Shown here one piece after another: positions 25,445 through 34,042 of a DNA stretch of 64,000 nucleotides. The DNA is from Candidatus Poribacteria bacterium (GTDB taxonomy: Bacteria > Poribacteria > WGA-4E > PCPOR2b): assembly GCA_022822005.1 (NCBI GenBank), contig JAJECO010000008.1, positions 62,001 to 126,000 of the forward strand, written 5' to 3'. A program made the position numbers and the translations under genes. The first letter of the stretch is position 1. Every line of letters starts with the position of its first letter. The notes beneath the pieces were generated by a model. The model was not told the DNA's origin, searched no databases, and saw only the letters and a program-made list of their open reading frames with translations.

Positions 25445-26383
25445 ATGAGTGCGGTATTTAATGCAGCGCAGCTGTGTCAGCAGGTGCGGGCTGATATGGT
25501 GAAAGCGGATGCGGTGGAGAAGGCGGATCGAAGCCCGGTGACGGTGGCGGATTTTGGATCTCAGGCTCTCATCTGTCAAGCGATCCGCGAGGTATTTCCA
25601 GAGGACATCATTGTCGCTGAGGAGGATTCCCAAGCGTTGCAGGAAAACCCGCAACTGATGGCGCGTGTAACCGGATATGTCAACCGCTTTGCTGTAGGGC
25701 AACCTTCAGCGGAAACGGTGTGCGACTGGATCGATCAGGGCAATGGACAGGTGGGAGAACGCTTTTGGACGTTGGATCCGATTGATGGAACGAAAGGATT
25801 TTTGCGGGGCGATCAGTACGCCATCGCACTGGCGTTGATAGTTGATGGGGAGGTAAAACTCGGACTATTGGGATGCCCGAATCTGACGCAGAAATTGGAC
25901 GATCCGAGGTCACAACCCGGTTGTCTATTCGTTGCACAGAGAGGAGTAGGCACGCGGATGCTATCGTTGGATGCGCAATCCTCAGAAGAGGTTCGTATCT
26001 CTCACACCACCCATCGCTTTGCAGAGAGCGTTGAATCCAGCCACAGCGACCTTGACGCTCATGCACAAATCGCTCAACAGGTTGGTATTGTCGAGCCACC
26101 GATCCGGATGGACAGCCAGGTGAAGTATGGCGTACTTGCGCGGGGTGAAGCGTCCGTCTATATTCGTCTACCGAACCCAATGACGCCGGACTACCGTGAG
26201 TGCATCTGGGATCATGCCGCTGGACTGATTGTGGTGGAAGAGGCTGGTGGGGTGGTAACGGATGTCGATGGACGGAAACTTGATTTCTCGCAGGGAAGGC
26301 GGATGACGGACAACCGTGGAATTTTAGCGACGAATGGGGAACTACACTCTCAGGTGTTGGAGTGTATCCGAAGATGCGGGTAG
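25445..26383 (+). CDS. 3'(2'),5'-bisphosphate nucleotidase, HAL2 type
   Basis: 312 residues from ATG 25445; an in-frame ATG at 25421 lies only 4 nt after a TATAAT (25412-25417) and is less likely. It belongs to the inositol monophosphatase fold: EEDSQ (metal ligands), LDPIDGTKGFLRGDQYAIAL (metal site 2, with the D-G-T-K-G-F signature of PAP phosphatases), and WDHAAGLIVVEEAGG. It would hydrolyse adenosine 3',5'-bisphosphate, relieving inhibition of sulfur metabolism. It converges with the TAXI gene, 18 bp apart. Confidence 0.85.
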   Translation: MSAVFNAAQLCQQVRADMVKADAVEKADRSPVTVADFGSQALICQAIREVFPEDIIVAEEDSQALQENPQLMARVTGYVNRFAVGQPSAETVCDWIDQGNGQVGERFWTLDPIDGTKGFLRGDQYAIALALIVDGEVKLGLLGCPNLTQKLDDPRSQPGCLFVAQRGVGTRMLSLDAQSSEEVRISHTTHRFAESVESSHSDLDAHAQIAQQVGIVEPPIRMDSQVKYGVLARGEASVYIRLPNPMTPDYRECIWDHAAGLIVVEEAGGVVTDVDGRKLDFSQGRRMTDNRGILATNGELHSQVLECIRRCG

Positions 26384-26401
26384 AATCGGAGGTGAGCGGG
26401 T

Positions 26402-27457
26402 TTAATCCACAGGTTGCGCTGCGGTTGGAATTTCGACGCCCTGCTCTTGCCAAAACTGATCCGCGCCCGGGTGGAGCGGGATTACGAAGGCTTTCATCGC
26501 ATTTTCGAGTGTCATGTCCTTCGCGGCGGGGGTGGTGGTTACCAAAACCTTATGTCCCGCTTGATCGTAAAGATGTTTCAGGATGGTGTAGATCGTTTCC
26601 TTGCTGATATCCTTATGTGCGATGAGGACTGTCGGCATCAGGAATGTATTGACCGGTTGGACATCTTTGTAAGCGTTTTCAGGCAGTCTACCGGGCAGGT
26701 AGAAGGGGTATTTCTCGTAAAACCCGTACTTTTTGGCGGGGGCATCGAAGTCGATGAGGCGGACAGATTTAATTTCGGAGACATAAATGACAGCTGAATT
26801 GGGCGCATTGACGAGCCATTGAAAGCCGTCCACCTGCCCATCGCGCAGGGCATCCGCTCCTGCTGTCCCTCCTTTATAGACCGGCGCGAACTTACCGTGA
26901 ATTCCTGCAACTTTCGCGAGGCGTTCCAGTGTTTGTGCAGAACCTGATCCCGCTGCTCCCATCGCAACTTTCTTCCCGACAATATCCTCAAATTGATGTA
27001 CATCGCTGCCCGCCAAGGTTACAAACTGATTGTAAGCGATATAAAGCAGCGTTACCACTCGGATATTTTCTTTTTTTCCCTCTTTGGCAAAAACCTCCTC
27101 ACCATGATAGCCCAGATAGACATCGGAAGCAAATGCAACGCCCATATAGTCCCCGCCGCTATTGACACGACGCACATTTTCGATGGAGCCGGCGGACGCT
27201 TCGACAGAGATTCTGATGCTGGGCTCCGCTTTTGAAACGACTGTCCCAATTCCACCTGCGAATGGCGAAAATGTCCCACCGACCGCCCCACCGAGGATGG
27301 AGAGCCATATCTGTTTCTCCTTCGGCTTGCTTTCCTGAGCAGCCCCTTCCTGGGTGGACGATTGTTTGTTCCCACCTTTTTGATTGTCGCAGCCATAGAT
27401 CAACAGACCCAATATGCAGAAAACCGATAACCATAGGTAAAATGTCTGCCGTCGCAT
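26402..27457 (-). CDS. TAXI-family TRAP transporter solute-binding lipoprotein
   Basis: 351 residues. Lipobox LLIYGC after a hydrophobic leader. The TAXI hallmark appears as LSILGGAVGGTFSPFAGGIG and ISVEASAGSIENVRRVNSGG; later GKKVAMGAAGSGSAQTLERL. These proteins capture a ligand (often glutamate or another carboxylate) outside the cytoplasmic membrane and hand it to a fused TRAP permease. No permease gene is adjacent; it is last in an apparent pckA-SDR-TAXI operon. Confidence 0.85.
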   Translation of the reverse strand: MRRQTFYLWLSVFCILGLLIYGCDNQKGGNKQSSTQEGAAQESKPKEKQIWLSILGGAVGGTFSPFAGGIGTVVSKAEPSIRISVEASAGSIENVRRVNSGGDYMGVAFASDVYLGYHGEEVFAKEGKKENIRVVTLLYIAYNQFVTLAGSDVHQFEDIVGKKVAMGAAGSGSAQTLERLAKVAGIHGKFAPVYKGGTAGADALRDGQVDGFQWLVNAPNSAVIYVSEIKSVRLIDFDAPAKKYGFYEKYPFYLPGRLPENAYKDVQPVNTFLMPTVLIAHKDISKETIYTILKHLYDQAGHKVLVTTTPAAKDMTLENAMKAFVIPLHPGADQFWQEQGVEIPTAAQPVD

Positions 27458-27476
27458 TTTGCTCCTTTACTGTCAA

Positions 27477-28187
27477 TTACGCTCTGCCGTAGACAGGAAT
27501 TGCTGCGCCGTTGATGATAGCGGCAGCATCAGAAATAAGGAATAGGATAACGTTGGCGATATCATTGGGCGAGACCCAGCGGGAGTGATCTTCATCAGGC
27601 ATCCCCTCACGGTTCGCAGGGGTATCAATGATGCTCACCAGCAGGGAATTGACGTTAATCCCCACGTCCTTCACTTCCTCTGCGATTGATTCTGTGAGAA
27701 TTCGCACACCGTTTTTGGAGACGGAATAGGCACCCAGTCCAGCGATCCCACTTAATCCTGCGCGCGCAGAGGTGTTTACAATCTTCCCATACTTCCGCTC
27801 AGTCATGTGTGGCAGCACCGCTTTGCAGCAGAGAAAGATCGATTTCAAATTGAGATCCATCATGAAATCCCATCGTTCCTCTGCCATTTCGGCGACGGGG
27901 ATGCCGCCCACAAAGCCGCCAATTGTATTTATGAGAACGTCGATCTGACCAAACTGGTCCAATGTGGCTTGGACGAAATTTTGAACTTCCGTTTCAACCG
28001 TTAGGTTTGCACGAATTAGCGTTACTTGGGATTTGAAGGGACCAATCTGACGCTCGAATGGCTCGATATTGCGTTCGGAGGTGTAGGGAACCGCAACTTG
28101 GTAACCTTCTCTGAGCAAGGCTTTCGTGACGACCCCTCCCAATGCACCGGTCCCGCCAGTGACAATAGCAAATCGTTTTGCAGCCAT
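27477..28187 (-). CDS. Short-chain dehydrogenase/reductase
   Basis: 236 residues. Cofactor motif TGGTGALG (10-17) rather than the usual TGGxxGIG; NTIGG at the position of NNAG; catalytic S of VNTSARAG, then Y-x3-K in YSVSKNG. An NAD(P)-dependent oxidoreductase of the 3-oxoacyl-reductase-like type; the substrate is unknown. It ends 19 bp before the TAXI gene starts and begins 61 bp after pckA, so the three may be cotranscribed. Confidence 0.85.
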   Translation of the reverse strand: MAAKRFAIVTGGTGALGGVVTKALLREGYQVAVPYTSERNIEPFERQIGPFKSQVTLIRANLTVETEVQNFVQATLDQFGQIDVLINTIGGFVGGIPVAEMAEERWDFMMDLNLKSIFLCCKAVLPHMTERKYGKIVNTSARAGLSGIAGLGAYSVSKNGVRILTESIAEEVKDVGINVNSLLVSIIDTPANREGMPDEDHSRWVSPNDIANVILFLISDAAAIINGAAIPVYGRA

Positions 28188-28248
28188 TTTCAGATCCTTT
28201 CTTGTTCAAAGCGTGAAACAGATCCAAAGTCGCAGATTGTATAGCCGA

Positions 28249-29832
28249 TTAGACCTTGGGACCTGCCGCCCGGACGTCCTCGGTCGCGCTGTCGGCGAAT
28301 TGTTCAAAGTTTTTCACAAACATCTTAGCGAGTTCTCGCGCTTGGCAGTCGTAAGCCGCACCGTCTCTCCATGTGTTGCGCGGTTTGAGGACTTCAGACG
28401 GCACTCCCTCGCAGACGGTTGGGACCTGGATTCTGAAGATTGGATCTGGCTCTGTTGGCACCTCCGTCAGTTTACCCTTCAAAACAGCGTCAACAATGGC
28501 GCGGGTGTACGCAATTTTCATTCGCGACCCTTCGCCGTAGGCGCCACCACTCCATCCGGTGTTGATCAACCAGCAGTCCACCCCATGTTCATTTATTTTT
28601 TCGCCAAGCATGTTGGCATACACAGCGGGATCTAAGGGCATAAACGGATCGCCGAAGCAGTGGCTGAACGTCGCTTCGGGGCGGTCCCCCAATCCCTGTT
28701 CAGTGCCGGCAACCTTCGCGGTATACCCAGAAAGGAAATGGTACATCGCTTGTTCAGTCGTCAATTTTGCGACGGGAGGCATTACGCCAAAGGCATCGCA
28801 TGTGAGCATGATTAGGTTCTTTGGATGCCCACCGACACCTTCCGACACGATATTATCGAGGTGGGTAATTGGGTAGCCCGCACGCGTATTTTCAGTTAAT
28901 GAGTCATCATCAAGATCGATTCGGCGCGTTGCCGGGTCGAGAATCACGTTTTCCAGCACCGTTCCGAACTTGTGGGTACAAGCGTAAATCTCTGGCTCCG
29001 CCTCTTTAGACAGGTTAATTGTCTTCGCGTAACAACCGCCCTCAAAGTTGAAAACGCCACGATCGCTCCAGCCATGCTCGTCATCACCGATGAGACTTCT
29101 GCCCGCCGCGGAGGAGAGTGTTGTTTTTCCCGTGCCAGACAGTCCAAAGAAAAGGGCGACATCGCCATCGGGTCCCAGATTCGCCGAGCAGTGCATCGGT
29201 AACACTTCCTGACCCGGCAATAGATAGTTAAGGTATGTGAAAGCTGATTTCTTTATCTCTCCGGCATACTTTGTCCCACCAATAAGCACCAGATTCCGTT
29301 CAAAATTTATAAGGATAAAGGTTGCTGAGTTGGTGCCGTGTAATTCAGGATTGGCGTGTAGACCTGGGAAGTCGATAATTGTAAAATCAGGTGAACGGTC
29401 TGGGGAGAGTTTGTCAGCCGGAATGAGGAGGCTTTGGGTAAACAGGCTGTGCCACGCATATTCGGTGATGGCACGGACGGTGATACAATGCTGTGGGTCG
29501 GCACCGGCGTAGCAATCTTGAACAAAGACATCACGACCTTGGATGTAGGTCAGCATGTGATTATACACGCGATCGAAGTGCTCTTCGGAAATGGGACGGT
29601 TGACATTCCCCCATGAGATTTTATCTCGGCTTGACGATTGTTCAACAATAAATTTGTCGTTGGGTGAACGACCTGTGTGGGGTAGTGTTTCGACGATAAA
29701 AGGACCAAATTGAGCAATTTGCCCTTCGCCCCGCATGAGAGCTTCTTCATATAGGGTGGGTGTTGATAAGTTCCAATATAAATTATTAATATTTCCGATT
29801 TTATGGTCTCTCAATAACTGGGCTTTGCTCAT
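28249..29832 (-). CDS. pckA: Phosphoenolpyruvate carboxykinase (ATP)
   Basis: 527 residues from ATG 29832, preceded by AGGAG; the longer frame to 29901 is unsupported. It converts oxaloacetate and ATP to phosphoenolpyruvate, CO2 and ADP, the first committed step of gluconeogenesis. Seen: TGRSPNDKFIVE near the start, the kinase P-loop GLSGTGKTTLS, the metal-binding FEGGCYAKTINLSKEAEPEI, LTCDAFGVMPPVAKL, and NTGWSGGAYGEGSRMK. Length and motifs are standard. Its start faces the family-B MITE at 29921. Confidence 0.97.
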   Translation of the reverse strand: MSKAQLLRDHKIGNINNLYWNLSTPTLYEEALMRGEGQIAQFGPFIVETLPHTGRSPNDKFIVEQSSSRDKISWGNVNRPISEEHFDRVYNHMLTYIQGRDVFVQDCYAGADPQHCITVRAITEYAWHSLFTQSLLIPADKLSPDRSPDFTIIDFPGLHANPELHGTNSATFILINFERNLVLIGGTKYAGEIKKSAFTYLNYLLPGQEVLPMHCSANLGPDGDVALFFGLSGTGKTTLSSAAGRSLIGDDEHGWSDRGVFNFEGGCYAKTINLSKEAEPEIYACTHKFGTVLENVILDPATRRIDLDDDSLTENTRAGYPITHLDNIVSEGVGGHPKNLIMLTCDAFGVMPPVAKLTTEQAMYHFLSGYTAKVAGTEQGLGDRPEATFSHCFGDPFMPLDPAVYANMLGEKINEHGVDCWLINTGWSGGAYGEGSRMKIAYTRAIVDAVLKGKLTEVPTEPDPIFRIQVPTVCEGVPSEVLKPRNTWRDGAAYDCQARELAKMFVKNFEQFADSATEDVRAAGPKV

Positions 29833-29920
29833 GCAGTTCTCCTGAAAGCTGGTCGCAGATATGGATACGCCGCTACAGACATCATTCGTCAACGGACCCA
29901 ACCTTCAACTTCGGGGTATT

Positions 29921-30022
29921 TATAGTGAATCTTAGAATTAACGAGACATTCCAAACCGGTGCGGTTGGAAACCGCCCCTACCGGGGGGCGAAAGTGTCTG
30001 TTTATTTTTAGAATTTACCATA
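29921..30022. mobile_element. TA-type MITE, complete copy overlapping an ORF end (family B)
   Basis: 102 bp including TA at both ends. Left end TAGTGAATCTTAGAATTAAC, right end complement TGGTAAATTCTAAAAATAAA (18 of 26 over the full ends). It contains the GGTGCGGTTGGAAACCGCCC hairpin at 29958-29982. The right end supplies the last four residues (Y-G-K-F) and the stop codon of the epimerase gene (30008-31048). Confidence 0.65.
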
Positions 30023-31048
30023 GTCTCCTGTAGGAGGGATCTCCGAATCCCGACTCCTCACTCCAATTCCGGGCAGATTGGGCAAAATGAGTTTGCCTTT
30101 TTCAAGTGTTACGCCACGATATGGATCATTCGCAACCAGGAGATGTCCGTCCAAATCTGCGTAATCCACAAGCGGTGTGAGATGTGCTGCTGCTGTAATG
30201 CCGAGGGAGCTTTCTATCATACATCCAATCATCACTTGCAGTCCATGCGCTCGCGCAATGTGGATGATTCGCATTGCTTCGAGCAGACCACCGCATTTGA
30301 CCAACTTAATATTAATACCATCAACACAGCCGACCAGCGAAGGGATATCGGCGGCACGTTTCACACTTTCATCGGCGAAAATCGGGAGCTCTGAGTGCTC
30401 GCGGACAAACTTTAACCCCTCCAGATCGTCCGGCTTTGTGGGTTGCTCGATCAGTTCGACACCGTAAGGGGCAAGCTCACGAATCATACGAACCGCTTCT
30501 TTGGGCGTCCACGCTGTGTTGGCGTCCACATAGATCGGCTTATCCGTAACTTCGCGGAGTGCACGGAGGAGCTCTAAATCACGGTGGGTGCCAAGCTTGA
30601 CCTTGAGGAGAGGGTACGCCTCCGCTTCACGCACCTTTTGCTGCATTATCTCTGGCTCGTCAATTCCGATTGTGAAGGTGGTCAGCGGTGTCGCCTTCGG
30701 ATCGAGTCCCCAGAGTTGATAGAGCGGCACACCCAATTTTTTCCCAAGTCGGTCGTGCAACGCCATGTCAATCGCGGACTTTGCAGCGTAGTTGCGTCCG
30801 AGAACCGATTCAAGTTCCGACATGACACTCTCAATGGGGTCAAGATCTCCATCAAGGCCTGTATCAAGGAGGTCAAATGCGACCTGAACTGTTTCGACAG
30901 TTTCACCGTAGAAACGCGCGGGAGCCGTCTCACCAAGTCCGCCATCAATCTCCACAGAAATCACTTGACGAAATTCGTCAACGGCTCGCCGGGCGATTTT
31001 GAAGGGATGGACAAGTTTGAGGTCGGTGATTTGGTATCGGATATTCAT
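30008..31048 (-). CDS. Dipeptide epimerase (L-Ala-D/L-Glu epimerase type), enolase superfamily
   Basis: 346 residues. It would epimerise dipeptides from murein recycling. Superfamily residues: K149-V-K151 on the second barrel strand, D175 (VDANTAW), E201 (LIEQP), D226 (FADES), lysine 248 or 251 (INIKLVKCGG). The late DLDGHLL (D-x-D) is diagnostic of dipeptide epimerases. The normal family end is reached before the final GDYGKF, and the last four residues and stop come from the MITE end. It has its own promoter 195 bp upstream. Confidence 0.87.
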   Translation of the reverse strand: MNIRYQITDLKLVHPFKIARRAVDEFRQVISVEIDGGLGETAPARFYGETVETVQVAFDLLDTGLDGDLDPIESVMSELESVLGRNYAAKSAIDMALHDRLGKKLGVPLYQLWGLDPKATPLTTFTIGIDEPEIMQQKVREAEAYPLLKVKLGTHRDLELLRALREVTDKPIYVDANTAWTPKEAVRMIRELAPYGVELIEQPTKPDDLEGLKFVREHSELPIFADESVKRAADIPSLVGCVDGINIKLVKCGGLLEAMRIIHIARAHGLQVMIGCMIESSLGITAAAHLTPLVDYADLDGHLLVANDPYRGVTLEKGKLILPNLPGIGVRSRDSEIPPTGDYGKF

Positions 31049-31523
31049 AAAGTGGATGCAACGCTTTTATCAGTTTGTAGTAGTGCAATTCATTGCGCGG
31101 CTGGACGGGCGATTTATTGCCCGACTACAAACCTATGAATTTACTGTAGTTGCCCGATTCATCGGGCGTCGTAAGTCGTATTGTAGTGTCCCGATTGGAC
31201 CAAGGAAGTTGTAAATTTCTGACCGGTTGATGTTTTCGGCTAAGTATAGTATGATGGCAACTAACTTGTCAAGAAGGTTTTCTATCTTTGGAATGTTGAT
31301 ACGCCTTTTTGCTCAGACTACTACACTGTCAGATAAATGCTAATGGTCCTGCTCGTAGTGGATTGACAAATCCACTACACAGATATACCTAGCGCATTGC
31401 GCTATCGTCCAGGTATTTATGGCTTGGATATGGCTATCCAAGCCGAGCAGGCCGTGATTTGTCATAATTTACTTGACAGAGTACTACCACATCTCACAAT
31501 TTGGTAATTTTTCAAATTTTGAT
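31049..31523. other. Epimerase leader and repeats, no gene
   Basis: 31076-31130 holds TAGTAGTGCAATTCATTGC and GGGCGATTTATTGCCCG; the first also occurs inverted at 61747-61768. 31158-31178: TTGCCCGATTCATCGGGC-type palindrome. 31360-31378: GTGGATTGACAAATCCAC. 31421-31452: inverted copy of the CTTGGATA/TATCCAAG repeat at 16853. Confidence 0.5.
31243..31272 (-). promoter_or_regulatory. Sigma-70-like promoter of the epimerase gene
   Basis: Minus strand: TTGACA (31272-31267), 18-nt spacer, TATACT (31248-31243). This gives a leader of almost 190 nt that passes through the palindromic repeats at 31076-31178. Confidence 0.65.
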
Positions 31524-31550
31524 GCAACTTTGTGCCGCCCCATCCGTAGT
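31524..31550 (+). promoter_or_regulatory. ECF-type promoter P1 of the sigma operon
   Basis: GCAAC (31524-31528), 16 nt, CGTAGTA (31545-31551). AAC-N16-CGT is the classical core of promoters read by ECF sigma factors. A second copy of the same layout lies 89 bp downstream, so autoregulation is likely. Confidence 0.65.
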
Positions 31551-31612
31551 AAAATTAACCCAAAGTAGAAAACTCGCCATGCCACAATATGTCCAAAAGA
31601 CGCGATTCCGAT

Positions 31613-31640
31613 GCAACTTTTCGCCGTGGTATTCGTAGTA
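31613..31640 (+). promoter_or_regulatory. ECF-type promoter P2 of the sigma operon
   Basis: GATGCAACTTTTCGCC and CGTAGTAAG: GCAAC (31613-31617), 16 nt, CGTAGTA (31634-31640). It matches P1 in both elements and spacing. It lies inside the longest open frame of the sigma gene, which supports the downstream start at 31676. Confidence 0.65.
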
Positions 31641-31675
31641 AGGACAGTTTCCAGGAAAGCTCATGGAGTCACGAT

Positions 31676-32218
31676 ATGCCAGAGGAGGTATTTCTTGATC
31701 TCGTCAAGCAGTATCAGGCGCAGATCTATCAACACGCGCTGTACCTGCTCAATAGCCCAGATGACGCAAAGGACGTGACTCAGGAGACTTTCATCAAAGC
31801 GTGGAATTCCAACGCCGAATTGCGCCTTGAGACGGTTCATTCGTGGTTGCTCAAATGCGCCAATAATTTATGTATTGACTTGTTACGCCGGCGCAGATTT
31901 CAAGTGCCGTTAACGACCGGGAATACTGAAGAAATTGAAACACTGGTTCACCGTCAGCACGAGGGTACAGCGTCCGACCCATCAAATCTGTCGCCGGAAG
32001 AACTTTACATCAGGCAGGAACGTCAGCAGTTGGTTCAACAAGCGATTGCTCAACTTCCCCTCCATTTTCGTACAGTTGTTGTTATGCGCGAAATAGAAGG
32101 ACTAAGTTTTGAAGTTATTGCCAAAACGCTGAATCAGCCTGTCGGCACTGTGAAATCGAACACCTTTCGGGCAAAAAAGAGATTGCGGGATATACTGGGA
32201 AACCTTATGGGGAGATGA
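31676..32218 (+). CDS. ECF-type RNA polymerase sigma factor
   Basis: 180 residues from ATG 31676 (MPEEVFLDLVKQYQAQIYQ), preceded by GGAG; the longer frame from 31589 would include promoter P2. Region 2: LLNSPDDAKDVTQETFIKAW; region 2.4/3: VHSWLLKCANNLCIDLLRRR; region 4: LPLHFRTVVVMREIEGLSFE and the helix-turn-helix PVGTVKSNTFRAKKRLRDIL. The anti-sigma gene starts 4 bp after its stop. It probably activates its own operon through the two promoters upstream. Confidence 0.92.
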   Translation: MPEEVFLDLVKQYQAQIYQHALYLLNSPDDAKDVTQETFIKAWNSNAELRLETVHSWLLKCANNLCIDLLRRRRFQVPLTTGNTEEIETLVHRQHEGTASDPSNLSPEELYIRQERQQLVQQAIAQLPLHFRTVVVMREIEGLSFEVIAKTLNQPVGTVKSNTFRAKKRLRDILGNLMGR

Positions 32219-32222
32219 CTCG

Positions 32223-32858
32223 ATGCAACGACATTCGACAACACAGACAACACGTTGTGAACAGGTGCATTCGGTTTTGGAAGAGTACCTTGCCGGTGAA
32301 CTGAACGCCGACACTCAAGCGGCAACTGAGACACATATAGCTGCATGTCAGGATTGCCAAAATGAGTTGGACTTCGCACTTGAGGTTGGCAATGCGTTGC
32401 AAGAATTGCCGAAACCCCAACCACCTGCCGAGGTCTTTGATCAAGTTGCTGCCTACGTTCAATCTCATCCCAAGCCCGCTGCTGAAGGGTGGTTTGATTC
32501 ATTGAAGCAGGTACTACGTGGGTTGTCCCTTCGCCCGGTTGCAGTTGGAACTTTAGCCGCTAGTCTCATTATCCTCGTGACATTCGGTGCATACCAGCAG
32601 CACCAGCAATCTTTACAAATTGAACAGGCTACCTACGAACTCAGCTATGCCTTGAGCACCGTGCGTTACGCAATGCAAAAAACGGAGCTTGTCCTTTATG
32701 AGGGACTTCCTTCCAACGAAGTGATGGAGGCACCACGTAGAGCATTACTGTTTACACTGGATGAGATTAACACCACTACGAATAGCCGCTTTTCACAGAT
32801 GATTCATAAAAGTCTTGCGATATTCAATAAAATAAATTGGAAGGAGATAGATAAATAA
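32223..32858 (+). CDS. Membrane-bound zinc-finger anti-sigma factor
   Basis: 211 residues. Zinc-finger C12 and H38-x3-C42-x2-C45 at the N-terminus; a transmembrane helix near 107-122 (VGTLAASLIILVTFGAY); a periplasmic helical domain of about 85 residues. It should hold the sigma factor at the membrane until an envelope signal is sensed. Its TAA shares one base with the next start (TAATG at 32856-32860), so the two are translationally coupled. Confidence 0.85.
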   Translation: MQRHSTTQTTRCEQVHSVLEEYLAGELNADTQAATETHIAACQDCQNELDFALEVGNALQELPKPQPPAEVFDQVAAYVQSHPKPAAEGWFDSLKQVLRGLSLRPVAVGTLAASLIILVTFGAYQQHQQSLQIEQATYELSYALSTVRYAMQKTELVLYEGLPSNEVMEAPRRALLFTLDEINTTTNSRFSQMIHKSLAIFNKINWKEIDK

Positions 32859-34003
32859 TGAAGTACGACAGAAGCCCTATCTGGCCCATTGTGCTTCTAT
32901 CAGGCCTTATCATCATTATTAGCAGCGTTGCTGAAGCACAAGAGGAAACGAATATCAGAGGGCACATCACCTTTGATTTTCCGAAAACCTCAGAACCGAA
33001 CATCGAGATTAATTTGAGTGGGAAACTGATTAGGCTTGTTGCCAAAGCAGCAAAAAATGATCAGAAAGCAGCTGAATTGCTTGAGATGTTGGAAGGGGTA
33101 TATGTGCGTGGTTATCATAGCAGCGATGTAGATCTTGACGAAGTCAACCATTATTATAAAAATAAACTGAAAGAGGATAGTTGGGAGGTCATCGCTAAAG
33201 TCAAAGAAAATGATGAAATCGTTGAGGTGCACATCCTTTTCGATCAGGATATTGTAAATGGGCTTTTCATTACGGTGGTTGGAATTGAGCGTGCGATCCT
33301 CGTGAATGTCTTCGGACGGATTAATCCGGAGCAGATTGGCGAATTGTTAGACAGTTTGGATGTCGATGACCTCGGCAATGTTGATATAGGTTTGGGTGAT
33401 TTCAATGTAGACGGTGCTTTCGATGTCGGCTTCGATGTAGACTTGGAGCGCCGGAATAGGGGATTCGGGGTACATGTCGAAAGAAGTGTATTGGAGGAAT
33501 TGGATTGGACGTTTGAAGGCAAGGATATTTCAGTCATCTCCGCGGAAACCACCAACGGAGCGATTACGTTTGAAGGCACCGTCCGGGATGAAGTAATTGT
33601 CCGCGCCTCCAAAAAGGTCCGTGCGCGCGGCATAGTAGGTCCAGAGGAATTCGCAAAAAAAGTTCATGTTTACGCGGAGCGAGACGGAAAAGAAATAAAG
33701 ATTTATAAAAAACATCCCAAACCGCCAAAAGGCATCGACGTTAGTGTTGCCTATGAAATTCAATGCCCGGCTGGTGTTAGCGCGAACCTGTATACAACTA
33801 ATGGTTCAATAGATTTGAAGCTACCCAAGAATTTCTCCGGTCAGATTGACGCAAAAACGAGTAAGGGGCGAGTGCGCTCCGATTTTCCTATACCTTTCAC
33901 CGATAAATCAGAAAAGCAGCTCGCAGGCAAAATCGGCCACGGCGGGTCAGCAAAGGTCAAACTGCGAACCACAAATGGAAACATCAATGTGAAGAAGTGG
34001 TAG
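32858..34003 (+). CDS. Exported DUF4252-DUF4097 protein
   Basis: 381 residues. A signal peptide (PIWPIVLLSGLIIIISSVAEAQ) is followed by a DUF4252-like domain (IEINLSGKLIRLVAKAAKND to about 165) and a DUF4097 beta-helix-like domain (about 215-381) with the repeats ETTNGAITFEG, YTTNGSIDLKLP, AKTSKGRVRSDFP and RTTNGNINVKKW. DUF4097 proteins are commonly the exported targets or partners of ECF systems. AAGGAG precedes the start. Its 3' half was duplicated in tandem to form the next gene. Confidence 0.8.
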   Translation: MKYDRSPIWPIVLLSGLIIIISSVAEAQEETNIRGHITFDFPKTSEPNIEINLSGKLIRLVAKAAKNDQKAAELLEMLEGVYVRGYHSSDVDLDEVNHYYKNKLKEDSWEVIAKVKENDEIVEVHILFDQDIVNGLFITVVGIERAILVNVFGRINPEQIGELLDSLDVDDLGNVDIGLGDFNVDGAFDVGFDVDLERRNRGFGVHVERSVLEELDWTFEGKDISVISAETTNGAITFEGTVRDEVIVRASKKVRARGIVGPEEFAKKVHVYAERDGKEIKIYKKHPKPPKGIDVSVAYEIQCPAGVSANLYTTNGSIDLKLPKNFSGQIDAKTSKGRVRSDFPIPFTDKSEKQLAGKIGHGGSAKVKLRTTNGNINVKKW

Positions 34004-34042
34004 TGCTTGCGCTGCAAAAGCTATGAAAATGGAGAAGAAAAG

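Noticed and set aside
25680-26453. Minus-strand frame of 257 codons across the HAL2-type gene
   Set aside because: The opposite strand has all motifs of the phosphatase; this frame is Arg/Pro/His-rich and has no ribosome site.
29833-29900. TTGACG and TATCCA as a pckA promoter
   Set aside because: The spacing is about 19 nt and the -10 is weak; not strong enough to list.
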